From positions 620,001 to 684,000 of the forward strand of contig NZ_CP007129.1 of NCBI RefSeq assembly GCF_000522985.1: a stretch of DNA of 64,000 nt. The letters are read 5' to 3'. Both the position numbers and the translations under genes were made by a program. This DNA is from Gemmatirosa kalamazoonensis (lineage in GTDB: Bacteria > Gemmatimonadota > Gemmatimonadetes > Gemmatimonadales > Gemmatimonadaceae). Below the pieces are notes generated by a model, which saw only the letters and a list, made by a program, of their open reading frames with translations, did not search any database and had not been told where the DNA came from. Numbering within the stretch: position 1 is the first letter of the stretch; every line of letters starts with the position of its first letter. This document shows, one piece after another, positions 9,267-17,065 of the stretch.

Positions 9267-10821
9267 CCGGCGCTCCGCTGATCGCCGTCGGGCCCGTCCG
9301 CTCGGTGGCGAGGTACGCGTTCTGGTCGTGCATGAGAGCGCCGGCGGGGAGGTGGGCCCAGAACGGCCCCAGGTCGCGCCGCACGCGCTCCGCGTAGAAC
9401 GCCGGCAGCTCCGTGCTCTCCCCCTCGAAGAAGCGCCGCATCGACCGGTCGGTGTCCAGGAGGCCGCGCACCTCGCGGTAGTAGCGGTTCCGGCCCGCGC
9501 CTTCGCTGGACACCGCGCGGACGACGTTCATCGCGCGCGGGATCAGCTCGCGGTTCGCCGCGAAGCGGCGCACGATCGCGCGGCGCGAGAACGCGTACGC
9601 CGTCAGGTCGACGACGCGGTCGTAGAACGCGGGCCACGCGTAGTGTTTCGGCCGCACGTTCATCGCCCGCGAGTTGTTCAGGAAGTGGTGCGGGAACGGC
9701 AGCACGCGTCCGTCGCGCTGGAGATCCAGGTTGAGCGGCGCGGCGCGGCCGAACGCCGACAGCAGCGAGAACCCGGGAAACGCGCCCGGCACGAGGTCGA
9801 GGAACCGCTTCGTGAGCTCGAACGGCTCGTCTCCCTCGTCGGTGTCGAGGCCGAGCACGAAGTTCGTCTGCACGTACGGCACGTGGCGCAGCACCATGTT
9901 CACGTGGTCGGCCACCTGCCGCACCTTGTCCATCCCCGACGCGCGCCCCGTGCGCGACTTGTTGCCGAGCGAGTACCAGGACTCCACGCCGGGGAGGAGC
10001 GCCTTGAAGCCGTTGCGCGCGAGCCGACGCATGCGCTCCTCCGACAGCAGCGACAGGCTGCTCTCGGCGATGAAGTCGACGCGCCCGGGCGGCACCGCCT
10101 CCTCGATGGCGCCTAACGTCTCGTCGAAGCGCACGCCGAAGTTCGGATCGTGCCACGCGACGTGCGGGCGGCGGAACTTGGTGAGCAGGAAGCGGAGGTC
10201 GTCGCGCAGCACCTCCACCGGGAACGGCTGATGCGCGACCGTCGAGTCGATGCAGAAGCTGCACGTGTAGGGGCAGCCGAGGCTGGAGAGCATCGGCACG
10301 ATCTTGATCGTCGGCGCCTTCGCGAGCGTCGGCTCGATGAAGCGCCAGCGCTCGCGCACCCCCGGGAGATTCACGACCTGCCGCGCCGCGCCGATCTGCA
10401 CGCCGAGGGGACGGTGCGGCGCGCACTCGGCCAGCGCATCGCGGACGATCGTCTCGTCGGTGAAGCCGAAGACGTAGTCGAAGTAATTGCGCGCGTCCTC
10501 GGGGTAGCAGCGCGCGTGCGGGCCGCCCAACCCGGTGACCGTGCCCTGGCGGCGATAGCGCTCGCTGATCGCGTACGCGAGCTGCGCCGCCTGGCTGAAC
10601 GCGCTGACGAACAGGAAATCGAGGCCGGCCGGCAGCTCGGCCGAGAGGTCCTCGAACCCCGTATAGCACACGAACCGCACATCGTGTCCGGCCGCCTCGC
10701 ACCACACGCCTAACGCCTGCGGCATGAGGCTGGCCAGGTTCGCGTTCATGATCCGCCCGTACAGCGCGGTGGCGGGGCCGTTCGTGACTAGGTCGAGAAT
10801 GCCGACGCGCAACCGACGCAT
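9247..10821 (-). CDS. B12-binding-type radical SAM protein
   Basis: 524-aa radical SAM enzyme with the [4Fe-4S]-binding triad CPYTCSFC (Cys-x3-Cys-x2-Cys) near residues 183-190. The preceding 150 residues resemble the cobalamin-binding Rossmann domain of class B enzymes (SQAAQLAYAISERYR, GLGGPHARCYPED), but the classic DxHxxG motif is not visible, so B12 binding is uncertain. After the SAM barrel (ESSLSLLSEERMRRLARNG) comes a long C-terminal extension of about 170 residues. Chemistry and substrate are unknown. The gene stands alone, divergent from the pilin gene. Confidence 0.8.
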   Translation of the reverse strand: MRRLRVGILDLVTNGPATALYGRIMNANLASLMPQALGVWCEAAGHDVRFVCYTGFEDLSAELPAGLDFLFVSAFSQAAQLAYAISERYRRQGTVTGLGGPHARCYPEDARNYFDYVFGFTDETIVRDALAECAPHRPLGVQIGAARQVVNLPGVRERWRFIEPTLAKAPTIKIVPMLSSLGCPYTCSFCIDSTVAHQPFPVEVLRDDLRFLLTKFRRPHVAWHDPNFGVRFDETLGAIEEAVPPGRVDFIAESSLSLLSEERMRRLARNGFKALLPGVESWYSLGNKSRTGRASGMDKVRQVADHVNMVLRHVPYVQTNFVLGLDTDEGDEPFELTKRFLDLVPGAFPGFSLLSAFGRAAPLNLDLQRDGRVLPFPHHFLNNSRAMNVRPKHYAWPAFYDRVVDLTAYAFSRRAIVRRFAANRELIPRAMNVVRAVSSEGAGRNRYYREVRGLLDTDRSMRRFFEGESTELPAFYAERVRRDLGPFWAHLPAGALMHDQNAYLATERTGPTAISGAPATGLAS

Positions 10822-11147
10822 GGTGCCGCTCCGATCAGGGGAGGAGGGCGAGGCGAGCAGGCCGGCATGATACGGGGAATCCCCCGGCCCGGCAAGGACG
10901 GCGGCCGCCTAACGGCCCGCCGCGCATCGGTCGCCCTCGCGGTCTGCGAGAAAGTCTCGCACGGTGCGGCGGTCGCGGGAATCGCGGGGGACTCCCCGCC
11001 GCACGCCTAACGCGTTGCCGCCGTGCGGCTTCCGCGCGAACGACACCGACCGGCACGCAGGCTGCCTTGGAGTCCGGTGCCTCGCAGCGAGAGGACGAGG
11101 CGTACGACCCTCCGCATCCCCTCCCCGTCGAACCCACCGAGGTCCCC
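10822..11147. promoter_or_regulatory. Divergent region between radical SAM and pilin genes
   Basis: 326 bp with no convincing ORF. It carries two copies of the recurrent heptamer (minus strand, 10907-10913 and 11005-11011) and should hold the promoters of both flanking genes. A GAGGT ribosome site sits just before the pilin ATG. A GGCACG...TGC arrangement near 11052 resembles a sigma-54 element but has the wrong spacing. Confidence 0.35.
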
Positions 11148-11567
11148 ATGATGTCGCAGAACACGAACCGCAAGGGCTTCACGCTGATCGAGCTTCTGAT
11201 CGTCGTCGTCATCATCGGCATCCTCGCCGCGATCGCGATCCCGAAGTTCTCGTCGACGAAGGAGAAGGCCTACATGGCCACGATGAAGGCGGACCTGAAG
11301 AACCTCACGAACGTGCAGGAGGCCTTCTACTCCGACTCCGGCCGCTACGCGAAGCAGAGCGAGCTGACGGGCAACTACCTGTGGAACCTGAGCCAGAACA
11401 ACACCGTGATCGGCGTCGACGGCGACGCGACGGGCTGGTCGGCCAGCCTGAAGAACGCCGCCGTGAAGTCGGTCACGAGCTGCAACATCTTCGCGGGCGG
11501 CCCGACGGGCGCCGCGGCGACGAACAAGGGCTCGGCCACGGCCGACGGCGCGCCGATCTGTAAGTAA
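11148..11567 (+). CDS. Type IV pilin-like major subunit
   Basis: 139-aa prepilin with a ten-residue leader ending at Gly10, processed before Phe11 by prepilin peptidase (NRKG/FTLIELL). It has Glu at mature position 5 and the hydrophobic helix LLIVVVIIGILAAIAIPKF. The globular part ends in a loop closed by Cys112 and Cys138, the usual disulfide-bounded D region. The start at 11148 follows GAGGT; an upstream ATG at 11067 would bury the leader. No other pilus gene is nearby, so assembly genes must lie elsewhere. The strong hairpin just downstream suggests a monocistronic, highly expressed transcript. Family is certain; its role (motility, adhesion, DNA uptake or secretion) is open. Confidence 0.93.
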   Translation: MMSQNTNRKGFTLIELLIVVVIIGILAAIAIPKFSSTKEKAYMATMKADLKNLTNVQEAFYSDSGRYAKQSELTGNYLWNLSQNNTVIGVDGDATGWSASLKNAAVKSVTSCNIFAGGPTGAAATNKGSATADGAPICK

Positions 11568-11589
11568 GTCGCGGACGCTGGTCCGCATT

Positions 11590-11625
11590 CGAGGGGGACG
11601 GCGCGAACGAGCGCCGTCCCCCTCG
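11590..11625 (+). terminator. Strong hairpin terminator after the pilin gene
   Basis: A perfect 15-bp stem (11590-11604 with 11611-11625) closes a six-base loop and begins 23 bases after the pilin stop. No U tract follows, as is common at this GC content. It also lies at the 3' end of the convergent kinase gene and may act on both strands. Confidence 0.75.
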
Positions 11626-11643
11626 TCCGTTCCGGCGGCTGGC

Positions 11644-11669
11644 GTTAGGCGCGCAGCGCGGCGTTAGGC
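11644..11669 (+). repeat. Two direct copies of the GTTAGGC heptamer
   Basis: Two GCGTTAGGCG copies lie at 11642-11651 and 11661-11670 (start-to-start distance 19 bp), in the short intergenic tail between the pilin terminator and the stop of the kinase gene. They belong to the window-wide family described in the findings and show that the motif also occurs outside coding sequence. Confidence 0.7.
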
Positions 11670-11671
11670 GC

Positions 11672-12904
11672 CTACGCGTCCGGCGCGGATCCGCGCGCCG
11701 GGGCGCCGTCCGCGACGTCGGCCGCGCGACGCGCCGGGAGCGCGAACGCGAAGCACGATCCGCCGTGCGGCGGGAACGTCACCCACGCGCGCCCGCCGAC
11801 CGCCTCGATCGCGTCGCGCACGATCGTCAGGCCGAGCCCGGTGCCCTCGACGTCGGTCACGGTCTCCTCGTGCGCGCGGAAGCCCTGCGCGAACAGGTGT
11901 GGGCGCTTCTCCTCCGGCACGCCGAGCCCGTTGTCGCACACCTCCACGACGATCTCGCGCCGCGGCGCGCTCACGAACGCGCGAATCAGCACCCAGCGCG
12001 CGGCCTTCGCCGGGTCGGCGTACTTGATCGCGTTCGACAGGTAGTTCGTGAGCGACAGCTCGACCGCCGCGGCGGGCACCTCGACCGCGGGCAGCGGGCC
12101 GATGCGCACGGCGACGCCCGACGCCCGCGCGCGGTCGCGCAGCTGTCGCACCGCCTCGGCCACCGCCTGCGGCAGCAGGATGCGGCGCTGGTGGCGGGCC
12201 TCGGGATCGAGACGCGACAGCTCGACGAGGTTGCCGAGCACGTCGCGCATGACGCGCGCGTTGCGGCGGATGATCTCGATCGCCGGAGGGCGACGGTCCT
12301 CGGCGAGCCCGGGCTCGTCGAGCAGCTCCGCGGCGCCGAGGATCGCGCCGATCTCGTTCTTCAGCTCGTGCGTGAGCGCGCGGTTGAACGCGCGCAGCCG
12401 CGCCTCGCGCTCGGAGAGCCGCGCGCGCATGCGCTGCAGGTAGTGCGCGACGCTCGCCTCCTGGATGACGGCGATGGCGCGGAACAGCCGGTGCCCACAG
12501 ACGAGGATCTCGTCGCGGTCGCACGGCGCCTGGAGCTCGCGGACCTCGCGCACGAGGAACGCGAACAGCACGCCGCCGAGGAGCTCGAACTCCTTCAGGA
12601 TCTCGTACTCGTCGAACCCCTGCTCGTGGCGGAGCGCGCCGAGCTCCATCGCCTTCGCGATCACCGGCGCGTCGGCGGGGATCTCCTGCGCCGGGTCCTC
12701 GATGTACGCCGCGATGCCGGCGAACAGCATCGGCACGTGGTCGAGCAGCTCGTCGCTCGGGAAGACCTCGTTCGGGTCGAGGTTGACCCGCGCGCTGATG
12801 CGGTCGAGCCAGCGGCGCGTGAGCTCCTCGCGGGCGTCGCAGATCCGGAGTGCGAGCGCCGTGGCGAGCGGGCAGGAGGGGAGCGGGTCGTTCGAGGCGA
12901 TCAT
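11672..12904 (-). CDS. Cytoplasmic sensor histidine kinase
   Basis: 410 aa without membrane segments. The N-terminal 170 residues are helical and resemble RsbR-type sensory domains (LTRRWLDRISARVNLDPNEVFP, YEILKEFELLGGVLFAFLV). The HisKA histidine is in ALTHELKNEIGAILGAAELL, followed by a HATPase_c domain with N-box SLTNYLSNAIKYA, G1 DNGLGVPE and G2 GTGLGLTIVRDAI. No response regulator is adjacent, so the partner is unknown. I use ATG 12904 because sequence upstream in the same frame (to 12967) lacks domain character and would leave little room for the divergent marR promoter. Confidence 0.85.
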   Translation of the reverse strand: MIASNDPLPSCPLATALALRICDAREELTRRWLDRISARVNLDPNEVFPSDELLDHVPMLFAGIAAYIEDPAQEIPADAPVIAKAMELGALRHEQGFDEYEILKEFELLGGVLFAFLVREVRELQAPCDRDEILVCGHRLFRAIAVIQEASVAHYLQRMRARLSEREARLRAFNRALTHELKNEIGAILGAAELLDEPGLAEDRRPPAIEIIRRNARVMRDVLGNLVELSRLDPEARHQRRILLPQAVAEAVRQLRDRARASGVAVRIGPLPAVEVPAAAVELSLTNYLSNAIKYADPAKAARWVLIRAFVSAPRREIVVEVCDNGLGVPEEKRPHLFAQGFRAHEETVTDVEGTGLGLTIVRDAIEAVGGRAWVTFPPHGGSCFAFALPARRAADVADGAPARGSAPDA

Positions 12905-13002
12905 GACGATTCCGACGGAAAACTTCGCGCTCGTCGCAGGATCCGCACCCCTCCGCCCACCGCGCATGGAAGTCCGACGGGTCTTGCGCCCAGCGTGAAA
13001 TT

Positions 13003-13018
13003 AGTTATCATGGCAACA
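13003..13018 (+). promoter_or_regulatory. Operator 1, upstream of marR-type gene
   Basis: The 16-mer AGTTATCATGGCAACA is an imperfect palindrome of the form AGTTnnCATGnnAAC(T). It sits 32 bases before the marR-type start codon and is matched by a sister site before the DoxX gene. Homology between the two loci runs for about 35 bp, past the palindrome to the shared CACTTCAA. Probable site of MarR autoregulation. Confidence 0.7.
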
Positions 13019-13049
13019 GTTGCCTGTCACTTCAACCGCGCCTCGTTCG

Positions 13050-13589
13050 ATGGCCTCGTCACGACACCCCGTCCGACCGCGCCCCGGTCGGCTCCAGCGA
13101 GAGCTCCGCCAGGGACGCCCGTTCGCCTCGGCGCGGCAGGAGGCGACCGTGGCGCTGCTGCGCACGGCGTCGGTGGTGCGGCGCGTCCTCGAGCGCGTCG
13201 TCGAGCCGTTCGGGCTCAGCCTCGCGCAGTACAACGCGCTGCGCATCGTCCGCGGCGCCGGCACCGGGGGCATCCCCACGCTCGCCATCCGTGAGCGGAT
13301 GATCGAGGAGGGCACCACGATCACGCGGCTGCTCGACAAGCTGGAGGAGGCCGGCCTCCTGCGCCGCGAGCGCTCCCTTCCCGACCGGCGGCAGGTGATC
13401 TGCTTCGCCACCGCCGCCGGCGTGCAGCTGCTCGACCGTGTGGACCCGCTCGTCGACGCGAGCGACGCCGCCGCGGTGGAGACGCTCCCCGACGACGACG
13501 TCACGCGGCTCGTGGCGCTGCTCGACGCCGTGCGGACGGCGAACGCGGAGCGTGGCGCGGCCCGCCGCGCCGCCCCCGCATCCGGCTAG
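13050..13589 (+). CDS. MarR-family transcriptional regulator
   Basis: 179-aa winged-helix regulator. After a basic tail the MarR core runs from about residue 30: dimer helix ATVALLRTASVVRRVLERVV, recognition region QYNALRIVRGAGTGGIPTLAIRERM, and wing LRRERSLPDRRQVICFATAAG with the DRR motif. I chose ATG 13050; a TTG at 13020 in frame would begin directly behind the operator. The operator just upstream and its copy before the downstream DoxX gene suggest the protein represses itself and DoxX. The ligand is unknown; regulators next to DoxX genes often respond to oxidants, phenolics or electrophiles (family knowledge, not proof). Confidence 0.9.
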   Translation: MASSRHPVRPRPGRLQRELRQGRPFASARQEATVALLRTASVVRRVLERVVEPFGLSLAQYNALRIVRGAGTGGIPTLAIRERMIEEGTTITRLLDKLEEAGLLRRERSLPDRRQVICFATAAGVQLLDRVDPLVDASDAAAVETLPDDDVTRLVALLDAVRTANAERGAARRAAPASG

Positions 13590-13626
13590 CGCGATCGCGA
13601 CCGAGAAGTCTCCCAAAGCGTCCAAT

Positions 13627-13642
13627 AGTTGTCATGCTAACT
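13627..13642 (+). promoter_or_regulatory. Operator 2, upstream of the DoxX gene
   Basis: The 16-mer AGTTGTCATGCTAACT matches its own reverse complement at 12 of 16 positions and operator 1 at the same core (AGTT, CATG, AAC). It begins 63 bases before the DoxX ATG. The downstream GTTGCC and CACTTCAA blocks are also shared with operator 1, which suggests the same promoter layout and regulator. Confidence 0.7.
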
Positions 13643-13689
13643 GTTGCCTTGCACTTCAAACGCCCGACCCCACCTCGGAGGAAATCCCC

Positions 13690-14202
13690 ATGTCGACCAT
13701 CACTCGCCCCGCCCCGTACGCGACGCCGGGCTCGCTCACGACGCCGGTCGCGCTCCTCGACAGCCGAGCCGCCGTCGCGCCGTTCGTCGCTCGCGTCTCG
13801 CTCGCGCTGCTCATGTTCCCGCACGGAGCCCAGCACGCGCTCGGCTGGTTCGGGGGCTACGGCTTCCGCGGCACGCTCGGCTGGATGACGGGCACGCTCG
13901 GCTTCCCGGCGCCCGCCGCGGCGCTCGCGATCACCGTCGAGCTGCTCGCGCCGTTCGCGCTGCTCCTCGGCTTCGGCAGCCGCCTCGCCGCGCTCGGCCT
14001 CGTCGGCCTGATGCTCGGCGCCATCAGCACGCACGTCGCGAACGGCTTCTTCATGAACTGGTTCGGCGCGCTGAAGGCCGGCAGCGAGGGGTTCGAGTAC
14101 CACCTGTTCGCCATCGCGCTCGCGGCGGTCGTCGTCATCGACGGCGGCGGCGCCCTGTCGGTCGACCGTCGACTCGCGCGTGCCGTGCGTTCCGAGCGTT
14201 GA
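13690..14202 (+). CDS. DoxX-family membrane protein
   Basis: 170 aa with four predicted membrane helices (around ARVSLALLMFPHGAQHAL, PAAALAITVELLAPFALLLGF, LGLVGLMLGAISTHV and HLFAIALAAVVVI). The pattern matches DoxX/YphA-like proteins, including the H-x2-QH-x2-GWFGG stretch near the first helix. DoxX proteins are linked to redox balance and thiosulfate or quinone-related reactions, but the reaction is not settled for most. The ATG has a strong GGAGGAAAT ribosome site. Its operator matches the one before marR, so the two form one small regulon. Confidence 0.88.
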   Translation: MSTITRPAPYATPGSLTTPVALLDSRAAVAPFVARVSLALLMFPHGAQHALGWFGGYGFRGTLGWMTGTLGFPAPAAALAITVELLAPFALLLGFGSRLAALGLVGLMLGAISTHVANGFFMNWFGALKAGSEGFEYHLFAIALAAVVVIDGGGALSVDRRLARAVRSER

Positions 14203-14254
14203 GCTTCCGCGGCCGAGGCCGCATGTTCGGCGCTGACCTCCTCCGGATCCACCG

Positions 14255-15958
14255 ATGATGCGCCGCCTCGCCGCTCTCCTCACCGCCGCGTTCGGTCTCG
14301 CGTCGAGCGTCGCGCGCGCCCAGCACGTCGTGGGCGTGCGCGACGCTCGCGCGCTGCGCGCCGACAGCGTCTTCCAGCGCTTCGACCGCACCGACTCGCC
14401 GGGCTGCGCGCTCGGCGTCTACCAGGACGGCCGCATCCTGTACGCACGCGGCTACGGGATGGCGAGCCTGGAGCACGGCATCGCGCTGTCCCCGCGCTCC
14501 GTGCTGGACGTCGGCTCCATCTCGAAGCAGTTCACGGCGATGGCGATGCTGATGCTGCAGAAGGAGGGCAAGCTGTCGCTCGACGACCCGCTGCGGAAAT
14601 ACATCCCGGAGATGCCGGCGTACGCGGACCGCATCACGCTCCGCCGCGCGCTGAGCCAGACGAGCGGGCTGCGCGACCTGTACGTGATGATGGGGCAGAC
14701 GGGCCGCACGTTCGCCGGCGACACGATCGACGCGCTGCGCGTGATCACGCACTCCGCGGAGCCGAACTACGAGCCTGGCGCGCGCTACCTCTACACGAAC
14801 TCGGGCTGGATCCTCGCCGCGCAGATCGTCTATCGGCTCACCGGCAAGACGCTCGACCGGTTCGCCGAGGAGCGGATCTTCGGGCCGTTAGGCATGCGCG
14901 ACACGCGCTACCTCGCGGACGTCACGACCATCGTGCCCAACGCGGCGGAGGGGTACGCGCCGCGCCCGGACGGCGGGTTCCGCGTCGCGCGCTCGACGTA
15001 CGACGGCGCCATCATGGGGGCCGGCGCGGTGCACACGACGATCGAGGACTTCGGCCGCTGGCTCGACAACTACGACGCGGCGACGGTCGGCGGCCGCGAC
15101 ATCATCGAGACGATGACGACGGTGACGCCGCTGAACGACGGCACGCCGGCCGTCTCGGGTCCCACGCAGGCGTACGCGATCGGCCTCAACGTCGGGACGC
15201 TGCGCGGGCTGCGCGTCGTCTCGCACGGCGGCAGCTGGGCGGGCTACCGCGGCCACTTCCTCCGCTTCCCCGACCAGCGGTTCGCCGTGGCGACGTTCTG
15301 CAATCTCACGACGTCGGGCCCGGACTCGCTCGCACGCAAGGTGGCCGGGATCTACCTCGGCGATCGCATGCAGCCCGACAGCGCCGCGCTGTGGACCGCG
15401 GCGCTGGACGCGGCGCCGCGCGGCGACGTGCCGACCGCGAGCCTGCGCGCGCTGGCCGGCGTGTGGCGCAACGTGGAGCGTGGCGAGGTGCGGCGCACGC
15501 GGCTCGTCGGCGACACGCTGTTCGCCGTGGGCGCCGAGCGCACGCGGATGGTGCCGGTCGAGGGCGGCCGCTTCCGCGTCGGCTCCGGCACCGAGTTCCG
15601 CTTCGAGCGCGACGGCGACGCGGCGGTGCCGACGCGCATGATCGTGCGCACGACGGGTGAGACGGTGACGTACACGCGGGCCGACACGGCGGTGCTGACG
15701 CCGGCGCGGCTCGCCGAGTACGCGGGCCGCTACCGGAGCGACGAGGTCGACGCGACGCACACGTGGACCGTCGAGAACGGACGGCTCGTCGTGTACTCCG
15801 ACGACCGCCGGCTCGGCGCGCTGGAGCCGACCTACGCGGACGGCTTCACGCGCGGCGGTGCGGTCATCGACGTGCAGCGCGACGCGAAGGGGCGCATCAC
15901 CGGATTCGTGGTGGAATCCGGGCGCGTTAGGCACCTCCGCTTCACGCGGGTGCGGTGA
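14255..15958 (+). CDS. Secreted serine beta-lactamase-like hydrolase
   Basis: 567 aa with a signal peptide (cut near ARAQ). The PF00144 (class C beta-lactamase-like) domain covers about residues 25-380: SxxK motif SISK near residue 90, Tyr motif YTN near 190 and the KTG-equivalent HGG (VVSHGGSWAGYRG). Residues about 395-567 form a C-terminal beta-rich domain found on many of these esterase/peptidase-type enzymes. The substrate (ester, peptide or D-amino-acid bond) is unknown and a resistance role should not be assumed. It is one of three such secreted enzymes in the window. The final 17 bases overlap the convergent methyltransferase gene. Confidence 0.87.
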   Translation: MMRRLAALLTAAFGLASSVARAQHVVGVRDARALRADSVFQRFDRTDSPGCALGVYQDGRILYARGYGMASLEHGIALSPRSVLDVGSISKQFTAMAMLMLQKEGKLSLDDPLRKYIPEMPAYADRITLRRALSQTSGLRDLYVMMGQTGRTFAGDTIDALRVITHSAEPNYEPGARYLYTNSGWILAAQIVYRLTGKTLDRFAEERIFGPLGMRDTRYLADVTTIVPNAAEGYAPRPDGGFRVARSTYDGAIMGAGAVHTTIEDFGRWLDNYDAATVGGRDIIETMTTVTPLNDGTPAVSGPTQAYAIGLNVGTLRGLRVVSHGGSWAGYRGHFLRFPDQRFAVATFCNLTTSGPDSLARKVAGIYLGDRMQPDSAALWTAALDAAPRGDVPTASLRALAGVWRNVERGEVRRTRLVGDTLFAVGAERTRMVPVEGGRFRVGSGTEFRFERDGDAAVPTRMIVRTTGETVTYTRADTAVLTPARLAEYAGRYRSDEVDATHTWTVENGRLVVYSDDRRLGALEPTYADGFTRGGAVIDVQRDAKGRITGFVVESGRVRHLRFTRVR

Positions 15959-16568
15959 GCGCGTCGGCGGCCACCGGCTGCCGTCCGCCGCGGTACCCCT
16001 GCAGGGTGCCGTCCGCGTCGAACAGCAGCAGCAGCGCGTCGGGGCTTCCGTACCGCTGCATGACGTCGCGCATGACGGGCGCTTCCCCGCCCCACGGGTA
16101 GCCGAACACGACGTCGAAGTCCTCCGGCGCGCGGCCGAGCTGCTGATAGCCGGAGTCGCCGCGCGCGATCGTCCCCGTGCGTCCGTCGCCGTCCGCCGAC
16201 CGCCATCGATAGCCGGTCGGCAGGAAGCTGCCGACGACGAAGCGCGCGCCGGAGCCGTGGCGGGCGGCGACCTCGCGTGCCGTCGCCACCAGCCCGGCAT
16301 CGACCTCGATGCCGTACGCATCGAAGCCCATGAGGTCGGCCATGATCGTGATGATGCCGGTGGCCGACCCCCACTCCAGGAAGCGGCGCCCCGGCGCGCG
16401 CAGCGCCAGGAGCGTCGCTCGGACGACCTCGTAGTCGGCCGGGACGAACGGGTGGAACCCGCGCTCCCGCACCGTCCCGTCGAACCGTTCCCAGATGGCC
16501 CAGCCGTCGGCGCACAGGGCGTCGAGTCGGGCGTGAAGCGCCGCCTCGGCGTCGGGCTCCCGCGTCAC
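15942..16568 (-). CDS. Class I SAM-dependent methyltransferase
   Basis: About 208 aa. SAM-binding motif I is RRFLEWGSATGIITIMADLMG, followed by the acidic residue in GIEVDAGLV; a later hydrophobic strand is DFDVVFGYPWGG. The N-terminal PADYEVVRATLLAL helix is common in small methyltransferases acting on proteins or metabolites; the substrate is unknown. I start it at GTG 16568, 19 bases after the cold-shock gene stop, because the longest ORF (from 16676) runs antisense-free but through the Gly-rich end of the cold-shock gene in another frame. The start is uncertain. Probably co-transcribed with the cold-shock gene. Confidence 0.75.
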   Translation of the reverse strand: MTREPDAEAALHARLDALCADGWAIWERFDGTVRERGFHPFVPADYEVVRATLLALRAPGRRFLEWGSATGIITIMADLMGFDAYGIEVDAGLVATAREVAARHGSGARFVVGSFLPTGYRWRSADGDGRTGTIARGDSGYQQLGRAPEDFDVVFGYPWGGEAPVMRDVMQRYGSPDALLLLFDADGTLQGYRGGRQPVAADALTAPA

Positions 16569-16587
16569 GGCCGGGCGACGCTGGCCG

Positions 16588-16899
16588 TCAGTACCCGCCT
16601 CGCCCGCGGCCGCCACCACCGCCGTACCCACCACCGCCGCCGCCGTAGTCGCCACCCCGACCACCACCGCCCCCACCGCTCGGCCGCCCGCCGCCGAGCC
16701 GCGTCACGTTCTCCGCGGCCGGCCCCTTCTGCCCCTGCACGACGTCGAACTCCACGCTCTCGCCCTCGTCGAGCGACTTGAAGCCGCTGCCCTGGATGGC
16801 CGAGTGGTGGACGAACAGGTCCTTGCTCCCGTCCTCGGGCGTGATGAAGCCGAAGCCCTTGTCGTTGTTGAACCACTTCACGGTTCCCTTCGTGCGCAT
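16588..16899 (-). CDS. Cold-shock domain protein with RGG/glycine-rich tail
   Basis: 103-aa single-stranded nucleic-acid-binding protein. Residues 1-68 form a CspA-type fold with RNP1 (KGFGFIT) and RNP2 (LFVHHSAI). A tail of about 35 residues follows, mostly Gly with Arg and Tyr ([16 protein letters not shown]), like the RGG tails of eukaryotic and cyanobacterial RNA-binding proteins. Typical Csp proteins stop near 70 aa, so the tail is an addition that may promote RNA binding or self-association. The ATG at 16899 is preceded by GAGAGAG and, farther upstream on the mRNA, a run of seven U. The longer ORF reading to 17121 is not coding. Confidence 0.92.
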   Translation of the reverse strand: MRTKGTVKWFNNDKGFGFITPEDGSKDLFVHHSAIQGSGFKSLDEGESVEFDVVQGQKGPAAENVTRLGGGRPSGGGGGGRGGDYGGGGGGYGGGGGRGRGGY

Positions 16900-17065
16900 G
16901 ACGCCGCTCTCTCGAAAAAAAGTGGGTTCGGCTCTCGGGAGTCGGCAGGCGGCGGGCTCCCGGCGGGTCGGCATGACGCAGGTTTCGCTCCCAACACGCG
17001 GCCAGCGCGGCCGCGGAGCGACATTCCGATAGCTTCGAGGCACGCCGCCCACCCCGAACCCAGCC

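Noticed and set aside
11045-11070. Sigma-54 promoter for the pilin gene
   Set aside because: GG and GC elements are one base too far apart and the flanks do not match the consensus.
14255-15958. Antibiotic-resistance beta-lactamase
   Set aside because: Class C-like hydrolases with C-terminal beta domains are mostly esterases or peptidases; no feature shows beta-lactam activity.
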